64,000 nt of DNA from an uncultured Pseudomonadota bacterium (GCA_903870055.1 CAIQBG010000047.1:1-64000); one strand, 5' to 3'; positions 33,074 through 43,109 are shown, counted from the first letter of the stretch. The notes: generated by a model from the letters alone, not told the origin. Made by a program: numbers and translations.

Positions 33074-33667
33074 GTGATGGGTACGATAAAGCAATGGTTG
33101 CTCAGCCTAGTTACCGCGTTGCTGCTGGTGGGCTGTTCCAGCCCCCCACCCTTCAAGGCGAAGCCTGTACCCGACAGCCCAGTTGCGCCTGCGTTCACGC
33201 TGACTGATCAATATGGTGCGCCACGTTCCCTTAGCGACTTCAAGGGCAAAGTGGTCAGCCTCTTCTTTGGTTTTACCCACTGCCCCGACGTTTGCCCGAC
33301 GCATCTGGCACGACAGGCAGAGGTGATGCGCCAGCTTGGCCCCTTGGCCGATCAGGTGGCCGTGCTCTTTGTCTCGCTGGACCCAGAGCGTGACACGACA
33401 GCCGCCCTTAAAATCTATATGGATGCCTTTGATCCACGATTTATCGCGCTCACCGGTACCCCAGAAGCAACTGGCAAAGTCGCCAAGCAATACAAAATTT
33501 TCTGGCAAAAGACTCCCCTACCCGGGTCTGCGCTCATCTATACGATTGACCACACCACCCATAGTTTCGTAATCGATCAACAAGGCCGCTTGCGGCTAAG
33601 CGTACCGCATGAAATGCCGGCTGCTGATGTGACCCACGATCTTAAACTGATGATAGAAACGAATTAA
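33074..33667 (+). CDS. SCO1/SenC-family copper chaperone lipoprotein
   Basis: SCO proteins deliver copper to the CuA site of cytochrome oxidase or act as thiol reductases. The 197-residue protein has a signal with lipobox LVGC (C21), a thioredoxin fold starting APAFTLTDQYG, the metal-binding pair in C70-PDV-C74, and the third ligand H160 in TIDHTTH. The start may be GTG 33074 or ATG 33077. It is in a unit with the small membrane protein upstream and the FAH-family gene 2 nt downstream. No oxidase genes are in the window. Confidence 0.92.
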   Translation: MMGTIKQWLLSLVTALLLVGCSSPPPFKAKPVPDSPVAPAFTLTDQYGAPRSLSDFKGKVVSLFFGFTHCPDVCPTHLARQAEVMRQLGPLADQVAVLFVSLDPERDTTAALKIYMDAFDPRFIALTGTPEATGKVAKQYKIFWQKTPLPGSALIYTIDHTTHSFVIDQQGRLRLSVPHEMPAADVTHDLKLMIETN

Positions 33668-33669
33668 CG

Positions 33670-34359
33670 ATGACTCAGTACACCTTTACGCCTCCTACCG
33701 AAACACTGATCCCGGTAGTCGGTTCAGACGCCCTGTTTCCCGTGCGCCGTATCTACTGCGTTGGGCGCAACTATGCCGAACATGCCCGTGAGATGGGCGC
33801 AGACCCGAATCGCGAGCCACCATTCTTCTTTTCAAAACCGCGCGATGCAGTCGCGCCAGGCGGTGGCAACATTCCCTTCCCTCCCGCCACCAGCAACCTA
33901 CAACATGAAGTAGAGCTGGTCGTCGCGCTGGCCAAAGGCGGCCTGAATATTGCTGAAGCGGATGCCCTCTCACACGTTTACGGCTACGCAACAGGTATTG
34001 ATTTCACCCGTCGAGATTTGCAAATGATTGCCCGCGAAAAGTGCCACCCGTGGGAACCAGGCAAAGGCATGGATCGAGGTGCCCCAATCACGGCTATCGT
34101 TCCTGTGACCGCAGGCACACCAGCGTCTGATGCAGCGATTTGGCTCAAAGTGAATGGTGAAACTCGTCAATCGGCCCGTCTGGATCAGGTGATCTGGTCA
34201 GTACCGGAAGTGATTAGCCGCTTGTCGCAATACTTTGAACTAGCGGCAGGCGACCTCATTTTTACCGGAACGCCGGGTGGTGTTTCAACGGTGGCACGCG
34301 GTGACTCATTGATCTGCGGTATCGATGGACTTCCCGAGCTTGAGGTCACTCTGATCTAA
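33670..34359 (+). CDS. fumarylacetoacetate hydrolase family protein
   Basis: Members of this fold cleave C-C bonds or decarboxylate 2-oxo acids with Mg2+ or Mn2+. In this 229-residue protein the likely metal ligands are E80 and E82 in HEVELVV and D111 in GIDFTRRD. The N-terminal block CVGRNYAEHAREMG and the C-terminal GDLIFTGTPGGVS are standard. It resembles fumarylpyruvate hydrolase and YcgM-like enzymes, but the exact substrate is not resolved. Its last 54 nt overlap the 3' end of the convergent transglutaminase gene. Confidence 0.88.
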   Translation: MTQYTFTPPTETLIPVVGSDALFPVRRIYCVGRNYAEHAREMGADPNREPPFFFSKPRDAVAPGGGNIPFPPATSNLQHEVELVVALAKGGLNIAEADALSHVYGYATGIDFTRRDLQMIAREKCHPWEPGKGMDRGAPITAIVPVTAGTPASDAAIWLKVNGETRQSARLDQVIWSVPEVISRLSQYFELAAGDLIFTGTPGGVSTVARGDSLICGIDGLPELEVTLI

Positions 34360-35292
34360 GCCCATTTTCATTTCTGATTCCGGGGTCATCGTGACAGAGA
34401 CTTCGAGCGAATGCTCACCACCGCCCACAACGACGCCGCGTAAAGGGATTACGTCGGCGTAATCCCGCCCGCAAGCCAGCGTAATAAATTCGTCTGTGAC
34501 GGCTTTGCCGTTGGTAGGGTCAAGACCTAGCCAACCATGGCCAGGGCACCAGGCTTCTACCCAGGCGTGGGTGGCATCGGCACCAATCAACCGCGGCTCA
34601 CCCGGCAACGGATGCGTCAGAATATAACCGCTCATATAGCGCGCCGGAATGCCGACACCACGCAAAGCGGCGATCATCAGCTGGGCAAAGTCCTGGCAGA
34701 CACCCCGTTTGGTTTTAAATACGTCAATTAGCGGCGTACCGACCGTTGTTGCTTCGGGGTCAAATACAAACTCTTGAAAGATCGCTTGCGTCATGGCGAG
34801 CAACTGTTGATGCAAAGGCTTGCCAGAACCCAAGTGCGCCAAGGCCCAGGATTTTGCTTCGGGCAACGCCGGAATCATGGGCGAATCCACCAGATAAGGG
34901 GCGCAAGCTAATGCAAACCGTGTACCCGCTTGGTCGGTAGGATCGAAACTCCGACGCGCTAAGCTCTTGCCTGTCCAGATGGTGCTCTGTGTCGGCCACA
35001 CCGGCGCTCGTACCGAGACATCCATACGGGCCTGAACGCTCAGTAGGCGATGTGGCACATTAATCGCAAAGTCACGATAACGATTACCGTAGAAATCGAT
35101 CCCTTCTGTAGATTCAGAGAGTGTTTGATTAACGTTTAACACGCTACGATGCACCTGCTGATCGTTCCGATCCACTGGAATCAGGTGGGCGCGGTGACGC
35201 GCATTGCTGACCGAGTAGGCATAGCAATACTCTGTGTCATGCGCGACGTGATATCGCTTCCAGGCAGACAGCGGGTGGGATGTGCCGCTCAT
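34306..35292 (-). CDS. transglutaminase-like cysteine peptidase family protein (Anbu cluster)
   Basis: This 328-residue protein has an N-terminal Bact_transglu_N region (HDTEYCYAYSVSNARH onward) and a transglutaminase core. The catalytic triad is C199 in RGVCQDFA, H242 in ATHAWVE and D258 in GLDPTNG. The fold can hydrolyse or transfer amide bonds. The gene is last in the six-gene cluster and overlaps the preceding ATP-grasp/alpha-E gene as ATGA, so it is translationally coupled. Its tail of about 40 residues after the core is Met/Glu-rich and lies over the FAH-family gene end. Substrate unknown. Confidence 0.9.
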   Translation of the reverse strand: MSGTSHPLSAWKRYHVAHDTEYCYAYSVSNARHRAHLIPVDRNDQQVHRSVLNVNQTLSESTEGIDFYGNRYRDFAINVPHRLLSVQARMDVSVRAPVWPTQSTIWTGKSLARRSFDPTDQAGTRFALACAPYLVDSPMIPALPEAKSWALAHLGSGKPLHQQLLAMTQAIFQEFVFDPEATTVGTPLIDVFKTKRGVCQDFAQLMIAALRGVGIPARYMSGYILTHPLPGEPRLIGADATHAWVEAWCPGHGWLGLDPTNGKAVTDEFITLACGRDYADVIPLRGVVVGGGEHSLEVSVTMTPESEMKMGLDQSDLKLGKSIDTADQ

Positions 35293-37841
35293 AGCAGTGA
35301 TACGCCGGGTTCACTGACGCTGAAGTAGCGCGCCGCCAGCAAATCGCTCAGCACCACGATTTCTTGGCTCAGGATTATGAAGGCCTGACGCAGCGCCGCT
35401 AACTCTGGGATATCCCCAATGGCCCACTCCGTGAGCTTGATACCAGTCTGCTCTAGCCCGACAATAGCGCCACCGGTATCTTCACCCAGGCGTTGCAACG
35501 CCTGCTGCACGCCTTCGACTTGAAAGCGTAATGAGCGAGGGTTTGTCGCATCAAGCAGCACAATGCTACGTAGCGCGCGCCAACTGGCTAACCCAGTAGT
35601 CTGGCTTCGGAAAGAACCTGATGAATCTGTGAGATCGAGGAGCCAATCCAGTGGCTGCGATGACTCCGCACTAGATGCACCGTCATCACCTGCCTGCTGT
35701 AATTGGCTGACTGCTACAGAAAGTGCGGCGGCCAAGAGCACCAATCGCTCTAGCCTTCTTCCCAATGATAGAAAACGCCAACCGGCATCCCGGTTCATGG
35801 CATCCAGAGAAAAACCCGAGAGCGCAGCCAACCCGGCTACGGCACGATCTAACCAGACGAGGGTAGGACCGAGTGTGCCGTTCGTCATAAGCGCCTGATC
35901 ATTAACCAAACGGTTCATGGCACGCCAGTGGTCGTGCGAGAGACGATCTCGTAACGAAAAACCAACACGCCCTAGCTCTCCTAGGGTTTGTGCCAATCCT
36001 TGCGGATACAACGGATTTGTAGCGCAACTAATGAGGGCTTCAACAGGAATGCGCGCCGCATCCTTACTGCCCTCAGATAACCCTACCAATCCATAACGCC
36101 AAACCAACTCATGCAGCGCAACCACACCGTGGCGACGTGAATGATGCAGCCGTTCACTCAGCGTCAGTCTAAGCAAGCGTGCCATACCCTCAGCCCGTTC
36201 TGTGTAACGCCCCATCCAGAAAAGATTCTCGGCAACGCGTGATGGCACCCCTGTATGAATGACAGGAGACATACCGGAAGGCGCGTCGGCTTTAAACGGG
36301 AGCTCTTCGTTGTCACCTGCTTGCAGCACCCAGGTGTCCTTGGAGGCACCGCCCCGTTGCATTGAAACCACACGGGCATCGCGATGCGATTCGACGCGAG
36401 TTAGGCCGCCGGGCATGACCTGATACCCTTGCCCCGCTGCCACCGCGTAGGCACGCAAACCCACCGAACGCGCATCGAGTTGTAAAGCACCGGGACGCCG
36501 ATTAAGCACGGGCGCCTGCGAGAGTCGCACCCATTCTTGCGCAACGAAACGATCCGGGCTCGCTTCAATACGTGCGATCAGATTTCCCCGCGCTGCTTCA
36601 TCCAGATCCTGACCAAAGATGGGTGGAAAATCTCTCAGACCCTGCACCGATTTAATAACCAGATCTTCCAGGTTAGAGCGCACATAATCCATGGCAGCGG
36701 CTTCACCACACCACCAGGTAGCGACGGAAGGTAGCGCGAGCTCTTCCCCCAGGAGAAAACGGCATGCTGCCGGCAAAAATCCCTGAAGGGCAACAGATTC
36801 GACCACCCCACTGCCTAGTGCATTTGCCATCAGGACTTTACCCTGACGGGCACAATCTGTGAGGCCGGCAATACCGAGCGCTGAATCACTGCGTAGTTCA
36901 AGCGGATCACAGTACACATCATCCTGTCGGCGCAGAATGGCATGGACACGCTGTAAGCCACTAATTGTTTTTAACCAAACACAGCCATCGCGCACGGCAA
37001 GATCGCCCCCTTCTACCAACGGGAAGCCTAGGTAACGTGCCAGCAGGCTGTGCTCATAATAGGTTTCATTGAGCGGCCCGGGGGTAAGCACGACGACGCG
37101 GGGAGACTCGTCACCACAGGGCGCATGCAAAGCCAGTGATTCACGCAGCGCCGAGAAAAAACCCGTCAGCGAAGCGACCGGCATCTGGGCCAGCAGCTCG
37201 GGAAAAGCCCGCGTCATAATCATGCGGTTTTCGAGCGCATAGCCTGCACCAGAGGGTGCCTGCGTCCGGTCAGCCACGACCCACCACTGACCATCAGGTG
37301 CACGTAGCAAATCTGCAGCGTAACTATGCAGAAAGATATTGGCGGGCGCTTTGGTGCCAAACGCAGCCGGTAGCCAGCCGCCCGCCCCAAAAATCACTTC
37401 AGGCGGAATAATGCCTTGGTGTAGCAACGTCTGTGGCCCATAGAGATCAGCCAACACCCGATTGAGCAAGCGGGCGCGCTGTGCCAGTCCATAAGAGAGC
37501 GATGCCCATTCTTCTCCTGGCAATACCAGGGGCAACTCATCTAAGGCCCATGGCCGATCTTTGCCCTGCGGATCTGCATAAATGGTGTACGTGATGCCTT
37601 CATCACGAATGTGCTGCTGGGCACTCGCCAGACGCGACTCAATATCTGCTGGCCGGGTACCGCCCAAAAGTTCGATAAGCGGCAGCCAATGCGGGCGAGC
37701 CGACCCATCCGGTTCGCAAAGCTCATCGTACCGTTCTGCACCCGCTGCCCGCCGCGCATAGCCGGCGAGTAGCGTTGACGATGCTGACTGTGTCTGCGTC
37801 TGTGATTGACTTTGAGATTGCAGCGTGAGGGCCGGTTGCAT
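35289..37841 (-). CDS. fused circularly permuted ATP-grasp and alpha-E protein
   Basis: The 850-residue protein joins two domains that also exist as separate genes upstream in this cluster. Residues about 60-510 are a circularly permuted type 2 ATP-grasp, with RVVVLTPGPLNETYYEH, LVEGGDLAVRDG and MPGGLTRV followed by GGASKDTWVL. Residues about 520-840 are an alpha-E helical domain, with ENLFWMGRYTERAEGMARLL. Compared with the stand-alone copy, the glycine-rich nucleotide loop GAGGYGMLIG is replaced by VQGLRDFPPIFG. A role as amide-bond-forming ligase is predicted for the family, but this copy may bind nucleotide differently. A Gln/Ser repeat (SQSQSQTQTQS) marks the N-terminus. Confidence 0.9.
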   Translation of the reverse strand: MQPALTLQSQSQSQTQTQSASSTLLAGYARRAAGAERYDELCEPDGSARPHWLPLIELLGGTRPADIESRLASAQQHIRDEGITYTIYADPQGKDRPWALDELPLVLPGEEWASLSYGLAQRARLLNRVLADLYGPQTLLHQGIIPPEVIFGAGGWLPAAFGTKAPANIFLHSYAADLLRAPDGQWWVVADRTQAPSGAGYALENRMIMTRAFPELLAQMPVASLTGFFSALRESLALHAPCGDESPRVVVLTPGPLNETYYEHSLLARYLGFPLVEGGDLAVRDGCVWLKTISGLQRVHAILRRQDDVYCDPLELRSDSALGIAGLTDCARQGKVLMANALGSGVVESVALQGFLPAACRFLLGEELALPSVATWWCGEAAAMDYVRSNLEDLVIKSVQGLRDFPPIFGQDLDEAARGNLIARIEASPDRFVAQEWVRLSQAPVLNRRPGALQLDARSVGLRAYAVAAGQGYQVMPGGLTRVESHRDARVVSMQRGGASKDTWVLQAGDNEELPFKADAPSGMSPVIHTGVPSRVAENLFWMGRYTERAEGMARLLRLTLSERLHHSRRHGVVALHELVWRYGLVGLSEGSKDAARIPVEALISCATNPLYPQGLAQTLGELGRVGFSLRDRLSHDHWRAMNRLVNDQALMTNGTLGPTLVWLDRAVAGLAALSGFSLDAMNRDAGWRFLSLGRRLERLVLLAAALSVAVSQLQQAGDDGASSAESSQPLDWLLDLTDSSGSFRSQTTGLASWRALRSIVLLDATNPRSLRFQVEGVQQALQRLGEDTGGAIVGLEQTGIKLTEWAIGDIPELAALRQAFIILSQEIVVLSDLLAARYFSVSEPGVSLL

Positions 37842-37866
37842 AGGGTTGTACGAAAGGATTCTCTAC

Positions 37867-40800
37867 TCAGGTCAGACGCAAATCCAGCGTAAACGGGAAA
37901 TCCGGGTTGAGATGGCCTTTGCCGACACGGATTTCTCCTGGAGTATGACCGATCCGGAAGAAGCGTGCTAGACGACGTGCCTCGGCTTCATAGGCGTTGA
38001 CGGGGAACGACTCGTAACTTAAGCCACCCGGATGTGTTACATGGTATTGGCAACCGCCCAGTGAACGGTCGGACCAGGTATCCACCAGATCAAAGGTCAG
38101 CGGGGCGTGTACGCCAATTGTGGGATGAAGGCAGTTAGGTGGTTGCCAGGCACGATAGCGTACTCCGGCAATATATTCTCCCTGCACGCCAGTCGGATGG
38201 AGCGGCACTCTTTCCCCATTACAAGTGACGACATGCCGTCCCTCGACAAACCCATTGACCTTAACCTGCACCCGTTCGAGAGAAGAGTCGACATAACGGA
38301 CGGTGCCACCCTGTCCGCCCTCTTCACCCATCACGTGCCATGGCTCTAAGGCCATGCGAATGTCTATGCGGACGTTCTGCACATCCATCTCTCCGATATG
38401 CGGGAAACGGAATTCGAAGTGTGGTGCAAACCATTCAGCCTTAAAGGCATAACCCGACTGGTTGAGATCTTCAATCACATCACATAGATCTGCCCAGACG
38501 AAATGCGGCAGCATGTAACGATCATGCAACCCGGTTCCCCAACGGATCAGACTTTCTGGTTGATACGGTTTCTGCCAGAAACGCGCTACCAACGCGCGCA
38601 TGAGTAATTGCTGCGCCAGGCTCATGCGGGCATGTGGCGGCATTTCAAAGGCGCGCATTTCGAGCAGGCCCAAACGACCAGTTGCGCTGTCAGGCGAATA
38701 GAGTTTGTCGATACAGAACTCGGCACGATGGGTATTACCGGTGACATCTACCAACAGGTTACGCAGTGCACGATCCACCATCCATGGCGCCACGTTTTCG
38801 AACATCGACTGTTTCTGACGCAGCTCTTCAAACGCTACCTCAAGTTCTCGCACGGATTCGTGTCGTGCTTCATCAACACGAGGGGCTTGGCTCGTTGGAC
38901 CGATAAAGAGTCCTGAGAACAAATACGAGAGCGCTGGGTGGTTATGCCAGTAGCCCACCATGCTGGCCAACAAATCTGGGCGGCGCAAGAATGGTGAGTC
39001 GCTAGGCGTAGCGCCACCCAGCACAAAGTGATTGCCACCTCCCGTACCTGTATGGCGACCATCCACCATGAACTTTTCGGTGGAAAGGCGCGTCTGATGC
39101 GCCGCTTCGTAGAGGAAGTTCGTATGATGCGTCAGCTCATCCCAGCTTACGGCTGGCTGGACGTTCACTTCGATAACCCCAGGATCTGGAGTAACGCGCA
39201 ACACGGTGAGCCGCGCATCACGCGGTGGTTCATAGCCTTCGATAATAATCGGCAAACCCATGGTTTCCGCAGTTGATTCAACCGCCGCAAGCACCTCTAA
39301 ATAATCTTCGAGGCATGTCGTAGGCGGCATGAACACATACAGCTTGCCATTCCGCGGTTCGGCACACATGAACGTACGAGTAATCCATGATGCAGATTCG
39401 AACGACGCCGGTTTCTTGAACGCATCAAGCGGATCACTGCTCAGGCTGCGCCTTGCAGCAGGTAACAAACTCTCTTGCGCAGGCTTTTTAGCAGCGCCAC
39501 CAACACGTAGCCGCAATTGCGCATGCGAAGGGAGTGCTGCCTGTTCGATACTCGGGTCTGCCTGATTGATATACGGGAAGTCGCCACGACTAACCCAAGG
39601 CTGCGAATCTAGCGGCAAACGATACCCAATCGGGGAGTCTCCCGGAATCAGATAGCAGCGCTCATCTCGCAAAAACCAGGGACCACTTTGCCAACCTTGA
39701 CCGTCTGGATTTTTAGCAATAGGAAGCACCTGCCCAATTGTCTTATCGAGCCCCTGCATATAGACTTTACGTAGCCGATCCCGCTCTAACTCATCATCCA
39801 GACGTGCATCAAACGGATCCACGTTTTCCGGGAGTCGACGTTCACGCCACAGGTAATACCAGACGTCTTCAAAGGCTGGGAAAACCCACTTCGGCAATAC
39901 GCTCAGTCGTTCGGCAACGCCACGCAAGAACACACCAGCATCTTCGGCAGAAACACCGTAATCCACCGATTCATCGGCCACCAGATTCGGATTTAGCCAG
40001 AGTGGCTCACCATCTTTGCGCCAGTAGATGTTGAGTGACCAGCGCGGCAGCTGCTCACCGGGATACCACTTACCCTGTCCATAATGCCGCAGCCCGAATG
40101 GTGCGTACTCTTTGCGTAGCTTATCAAGCAAGGTCGCGCTAAGGATGCGTTTGGTCGGACCCATGGCTTCGGTATTCCACTCAGCCCCATCGCGGTCATC
40201 AACTGATACAAAAGTAGGTTCGCCGCCCTGCGTCAGGCGCACATCCAGGCGCTGCAGATCTGCGTCAACTTGTGCCCCAATGTTGTCGATCTCAAGCCAA
40301 TCTTCTTCGGTGTAAGGCTTGGTCACGCGTGGCGCTTCCCAGATACGGGTAACGCTCATGCTGTGCTCAAACTCACATTCGCACTTATCGGTTGCCCCAC
40401 TTACCGGTGCAGCAGAGCCCGGATCGGGGGAACACGCGACGGGTATATGGCCTTCGCCTGCCAACAGCCCCGATGTGGGATCCAATCCCACCCAACCGGC
40501 GCCAGGCAGATAGACTTCGCACCAGGCATGCAGATCCGTAAAGTCTATTTCAGTGCCGGACGGACCATCAAGCGACTTTACATCGGGCGCCAACTGAATC
40601 AGGTACCCGGAAACAAAGCGCGCGGCCAACCCCAGATGACGCATCACTTGAACCAGTAGCCAGGCCGAATCACGGCATGAACCCGTGCGTTTGGTGAGCG
40701 TTTCTTCTGGCGTCTGTACACCAGGCTCCATCCGGATGGTGTAGCCAATGTCCTGTTGAATACGCTGATTAAGTCCCACCAGAAAATCGATGGTGCGTAC

Positions 40801-41214
40801 TTTTTCATGCGGAATCGTCTTCAGATAAGCGGTGAGATTCGGTGTTGGCGTCAAACAGGCACGATAAGGCTGCAACTCATGCGCCTGCTCGGCCGGATAG
40901 GAAAATGGGTATTCTTCCGCTTCAGGTTCTAGAAAGAAGTCGAAGGGATTGTGCACGGCCATTTCAGCCACGAAGTCGACTTCAATGCGGAACTCGGTTG
41001 TCTTTTCCTCAAAAACCATGCGGGCCAGATAGTTAGCCTGCGGGTCTTGTTGCCAGTTGATGAAATGATCACCTGGAATGACGCGCATCGAGTAACTAAG
41101 AATACGTGTCCGCGCATGCGGACAGGGCCTCAGCCGGATGATCTGCGGCCCTAGGTTAATAGGGCGATCATAGCGGTAGTGGGTAACGTGGTTTAGTGCA
41201 ACATGAATGGACAC
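37867..41214 (-). CDS. transglutaminase-DUF2126 protein (Anbu cluster)
   Basis: This is a very large protein of 1115 residues. The N-terminal quarter is a transglutaminase with C180 in TGSCRDSAW, H229 in DLHAWCE and D245 in GLDPTSG. The rest is DUF2126, whose conserved segments include RLTQGGEPTFVS, GPTKRILSATLL and, further on, HTGTGGGNHFVLGG and LRNLLVDVTGNTHRAEF. DUF2126 resembles glutamine-synthetase/COOH-NH2 ligase-type catalytic domains in published family analyses, so the protein may both break and make amide bonds. It follows Anbu by 91 nt and precedes the ATP-grasp/alpha-E fusion by 25 nt. Confidence 0.9.
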   Translation of the reverse strand: MSIHVALNHVTHYRYDRPINLGPQIIRLRPCPHARTRILSYSMRVIPGDHFINWQQDPQANYLARMVFEEKTTEFRIEVDFVAEMAVHNPFDFFLEPEAEEYPFSYPAEQAHELQPYRACLTPTPNLTAYLKTIPHEKVRTIDFLVGLNQRIQQDIGYTIRMEPGVQTPEETLTKRTGSCRDSAWLLVQVMRHLGLAARFVSGYLIQLAPDVKSLDGPSGTEIDFTDLHAWCEVYLPGAGWVGLDPTSGLLAGEGHIPVACSPDPGSAAPVSGATDKCECEFEHSMSVTRIWEAPRVTKPYTEEDWLEIDNIGAQVDADLQRLDVRLTQGGEPTFVSVDDRDGAEWNTEAMGPTKRILSATLLDKLRKEYAPFGLRHYGQGKWYPGEQLPRWSLNIYWRKDGEPLWLNPNLVADESVDYGVSAEDAGVFLRGVAERLSVLPKWVFPAFEDVWYYLWRERRLPENVDPFDARLDDELERDRLRKVYMQGLDKTIGQVLPIAKNPDGQGWQSGPWFLRDERCYLIPGDSPIGYRLPLDSQPWVSRGDFPYINQADPSIEQAALPSHAQLRLRVGGAAKKPAQESLLPAARRSLSSDPLDAFKKPASFESASWITRTFMCAEPRNGKLYVFMPPTTCLEDYLEVLAAVESTAETMGLPIIIEGYEPPRDARLTVLRVTPDPGVIEVNVQPAVSWDELTHHTNFLYEAAHQTRLSTEKFMVDGRHTGTGGGNHFVLGGATPSDSPFLRRPDLLASMVGYWHNHPALSYLFSGLFIGPTSQAPRVDEARHESVRELEVAFEELRQKQSMFENVAPWMVDRALRNLLVDVTGNTHRAEFCIDKLYSPDSATGRLGLLEMRAFEMPPHARMSLAQQLLMRALVARFWQKPYQPESLIRWGTGLHDRYMLPHFVWADLCDVIEDLNQSGYAFKAEWFAPHFEFRFPHIGEMDVQNVRIDIRMALEPWHVMGEEGGQGGTVRYVDSSLERVQVKVNGFVEGRHVVTCNGERVPLHPTGVQGEYIAGVRYRAWQPPNCLHPTIGVHAPLTFDLVDTWSDRSLGGCQYHVTHPGGLSYESFPVNAYEAEARRLARFFRIGHTPGEIRVGKGHLNPDFPFTLDLRLT

Positions 41215-41305
41215 AACGCAGCTCCGGAAATGTCATAGGACACCCTTACTACGCAAAAGCTGTGCCAATCTGGTGCAGATGGCGGCCTATTTAGCCGCCA
41301 GGTCT

Positions 41306-42127
41306 TTATTGCTGCCCGGCGAGTGTCTGAATCGTATGGGTCGGACGGGTTTCTATGGCGTTACCGACACGCAAAGACACCAAGCGCGCTTCTTCTGCAC
41401 TGGTTTCTGTCCATATCGGATTAGGCAGCGAACTGAAAACTTCCTTGAGTTTCTCGCCCCACAAATCATGGATGCTATTGAAGTAGGTATTGCTGGCATC
41501 AATGTGCGTGAAGTGCGTAATTTCGAGGCTATCCGTTTTGTACACCAGCATATCCAATGGCAAACCCACGGACAAATTCGAGCGCAATGTGGAATCCATG
41601 GAAACAATGGCGCATTTTGCCGCATCGCCTAGGGATGTTTCCGGGCGGATTACCCGATCGAGAATAGGCTTGCCGTACTTAGACTCGCCAATTTGTAGAT
41701 AAGGCTTTTCTTCAGCACATTCAATGAAGTTGCCGGCAGAATAGACTTCGAAAATCCGGCAACGCTCTTTACCAATCTGACCGCCCACAATGAGGCTGCA
41801 ATTAAAATCAATCCCGAATTGCTGTAACGCCTTGGCATCCCGATGGTAAACAAAGCGTACCGCATCGCCAACCCGCTGAGCAACGTCGTACATGGTCTCG
41901 GCTGCCAGCAGCCCTTTCTCATGCTCTATGTTTTCCGCCAGCACCTGACGTACCGCCTGGGTAATCGCTAGATTACCGGCCGACATCATGACGATGACGC
42001 GATCTCCCGGTCGCTCGACCAGGCTCATCTTGCGAAATGTGCTGATCTGGTCGATACCGGCATTGGTACGCGCATCAGACAGGAAAACAAGGCCGGCATT
42101 CAGCCGCAGGGCTACGCAATAAGTCAT
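41306..42127 (-). CDS. Anbu-type proteasome-related peptidase
   Basis: Anbu proteins are bacterial relatives of proteasome beta subunits that form open-ring or helical assemblies. The 273-residue protein starts MTYCVAL, so removal of Met exposes the Thr nucleophile. Numbered from that Thr, the partners are D17 (in FLSDARTN) and K32 (in FRKMS), as in proteasome active sites. No propeptide is present. Its position between the alpha-E and transglutaminase-DUF2126 genes is the arrangement known for Anbu loci. No ATPase unfoldase is encoded nearby, so it probably acts on peptides or small tagged products. Natural substrates are not established for this family as far as I know. Confidence 0.9.
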   Translation of the reverse strand: MTYCVALRLNAGLVFLSDARTNAGIDQISTFRKMSLVERPGDRVIVMMSAGNLAITQAVRQVLAENIEHEKGLLAAETMYDVAQRVGDAVRFVYHRDAKALQQFGIDFNCSLIVGGQIGKERCRIFEVYSAGNFIECAEEKPYLQIGESKYGKPILDRVIRPETSLGDAAKCAIVSMDSTLRSNLSVGLPLDMLVYKTDSLEITHFTHIDASNTYFNSIHDLWGEKLKEVFSSLPNPIWTETSAEEARLVSLRVGNAIETRPTHTIQTLAGQQ

Positions 42128-42143
42128 AGGTATCTAAAAAACG

Positions 42144-43109
42144 TCAGAGAACTAGGAAATCCTGACGAATTCTACCGCCCAGATCATCAATATCGGCCAA
42201 TAATTTTGTCAGCCAATCGTGTAGACCTGTTTCAAGGATTTCTTCAATGGTCAGATACTGGAGGGTCGAGGCTAATTTACCTGCGCGGCGGCGCGTTTCT
42301 CCAGAGTTACCATTGCCGACTTCCTGCAGGTTAACGACGACTTCATTCATGCATGAGGCAATCGAACGTGGCATATCGGGATTGAGGATCAGCAATTCGG
42401 CAACGCGAGTGCCGCTAATCGTGTCCCGAAAGACCTTGCGATAGGCCTCAAACGCTGACAAGGAACGTAGCACGGCCTCCCAATGATAGAAGTCTCGTAC
42501 CGCCTGCTCGGGCGCTTCGTCATCCTGCGCTGCCGTCTTGGCTTCCTGCGATTCGATGGCATGAAAACGCACATCGAGCATACGCGCCGTGCTATCTGCC
42601 CGTTCGACAAAAATGCCCAGGCGCACAAAACGGAAGGCTTCATCTTTGAACATGGTGCCGATGGTGATGCCCCGTGATAGGTGAGAGCGCATCTGTACCC
42701 ATTCAAAAAACTTCCCCGGATCGCTCAGCGGCAAGCCTTCATCACACAGCTTGAGAAACTCGAGCCAGGTGCTGTTCATGGTCTCCCACATGCCCGTCGT
42801 GATCTGACCCCGCACAGCGCGCGCATTTTCACGGGCGTTGTGCAAACTACACCAGATGGATGAAGGATTTTCTTCGTCCAGAACCATGAATCGAATTACT
42901 GATTCTGGATTAACGTCACCAAATTTTTTCTGATAAATCGGCAATAACTCGGCCAAACCGAGCATACCCGCCAGGCTAGCTTCCGCCTCGCGTTCTTGTC
43001 CAGGCAGCAAAGACTGTTGCAGACCGATATCAATCAATCGGGCTGTGTTTTCGGCACGCTCGGTATAGCGAGCCATCCAGTACAGACTATCAGCGGTGCG
43101 GGAAAGCAT
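42144..43109 (-). CDS. alpha-E domain protein (Anbu cluster)
   Basis: The 321-residue protein is all-helical. It starts with the alpha-E signature SLYWMARYTERAENTARL (residues 8-25) and repeats a similar element, ERADSTARMLDV, around residue 170. The conserved Glu/Arg pairs give the family its name; no enzymatic function is proven. In other genomes it is either a separate gene, as here, or fused to ATP-grasp, as in the gene at 35289. It lies 47 nt after the ATP-grasp gene and 16 nt before Anbu. Confidence 0.92.
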   Translation of the reverse strand: MLSRTADSLYWMARYTERAENTARLIDIGLQQSLLPGQEREAEASLAGMLGLAELLPIYQKKFGDVNPESVIRFMVLDEENPSSIWCSLHNARENARAVRGQITTGMWETMNSTWLEFLKLCDEGLPLSDPGKFFEWVQMRSHLSRGITIGTMFKDEAFRFVRLGIFVERADSTARMLDVRFHAIESQEAKTAAQDDEAPEQAVRDFYHWEAVLRSLSAFEAYRKVFRDTISGTRVAELLILNPDMPRSIASCMNEVVVNLQEVGNGNSGETRRRAGKLASTLQYLTIEEILETGLHDWLTKLLADIDDLGGRIRQDFLVL

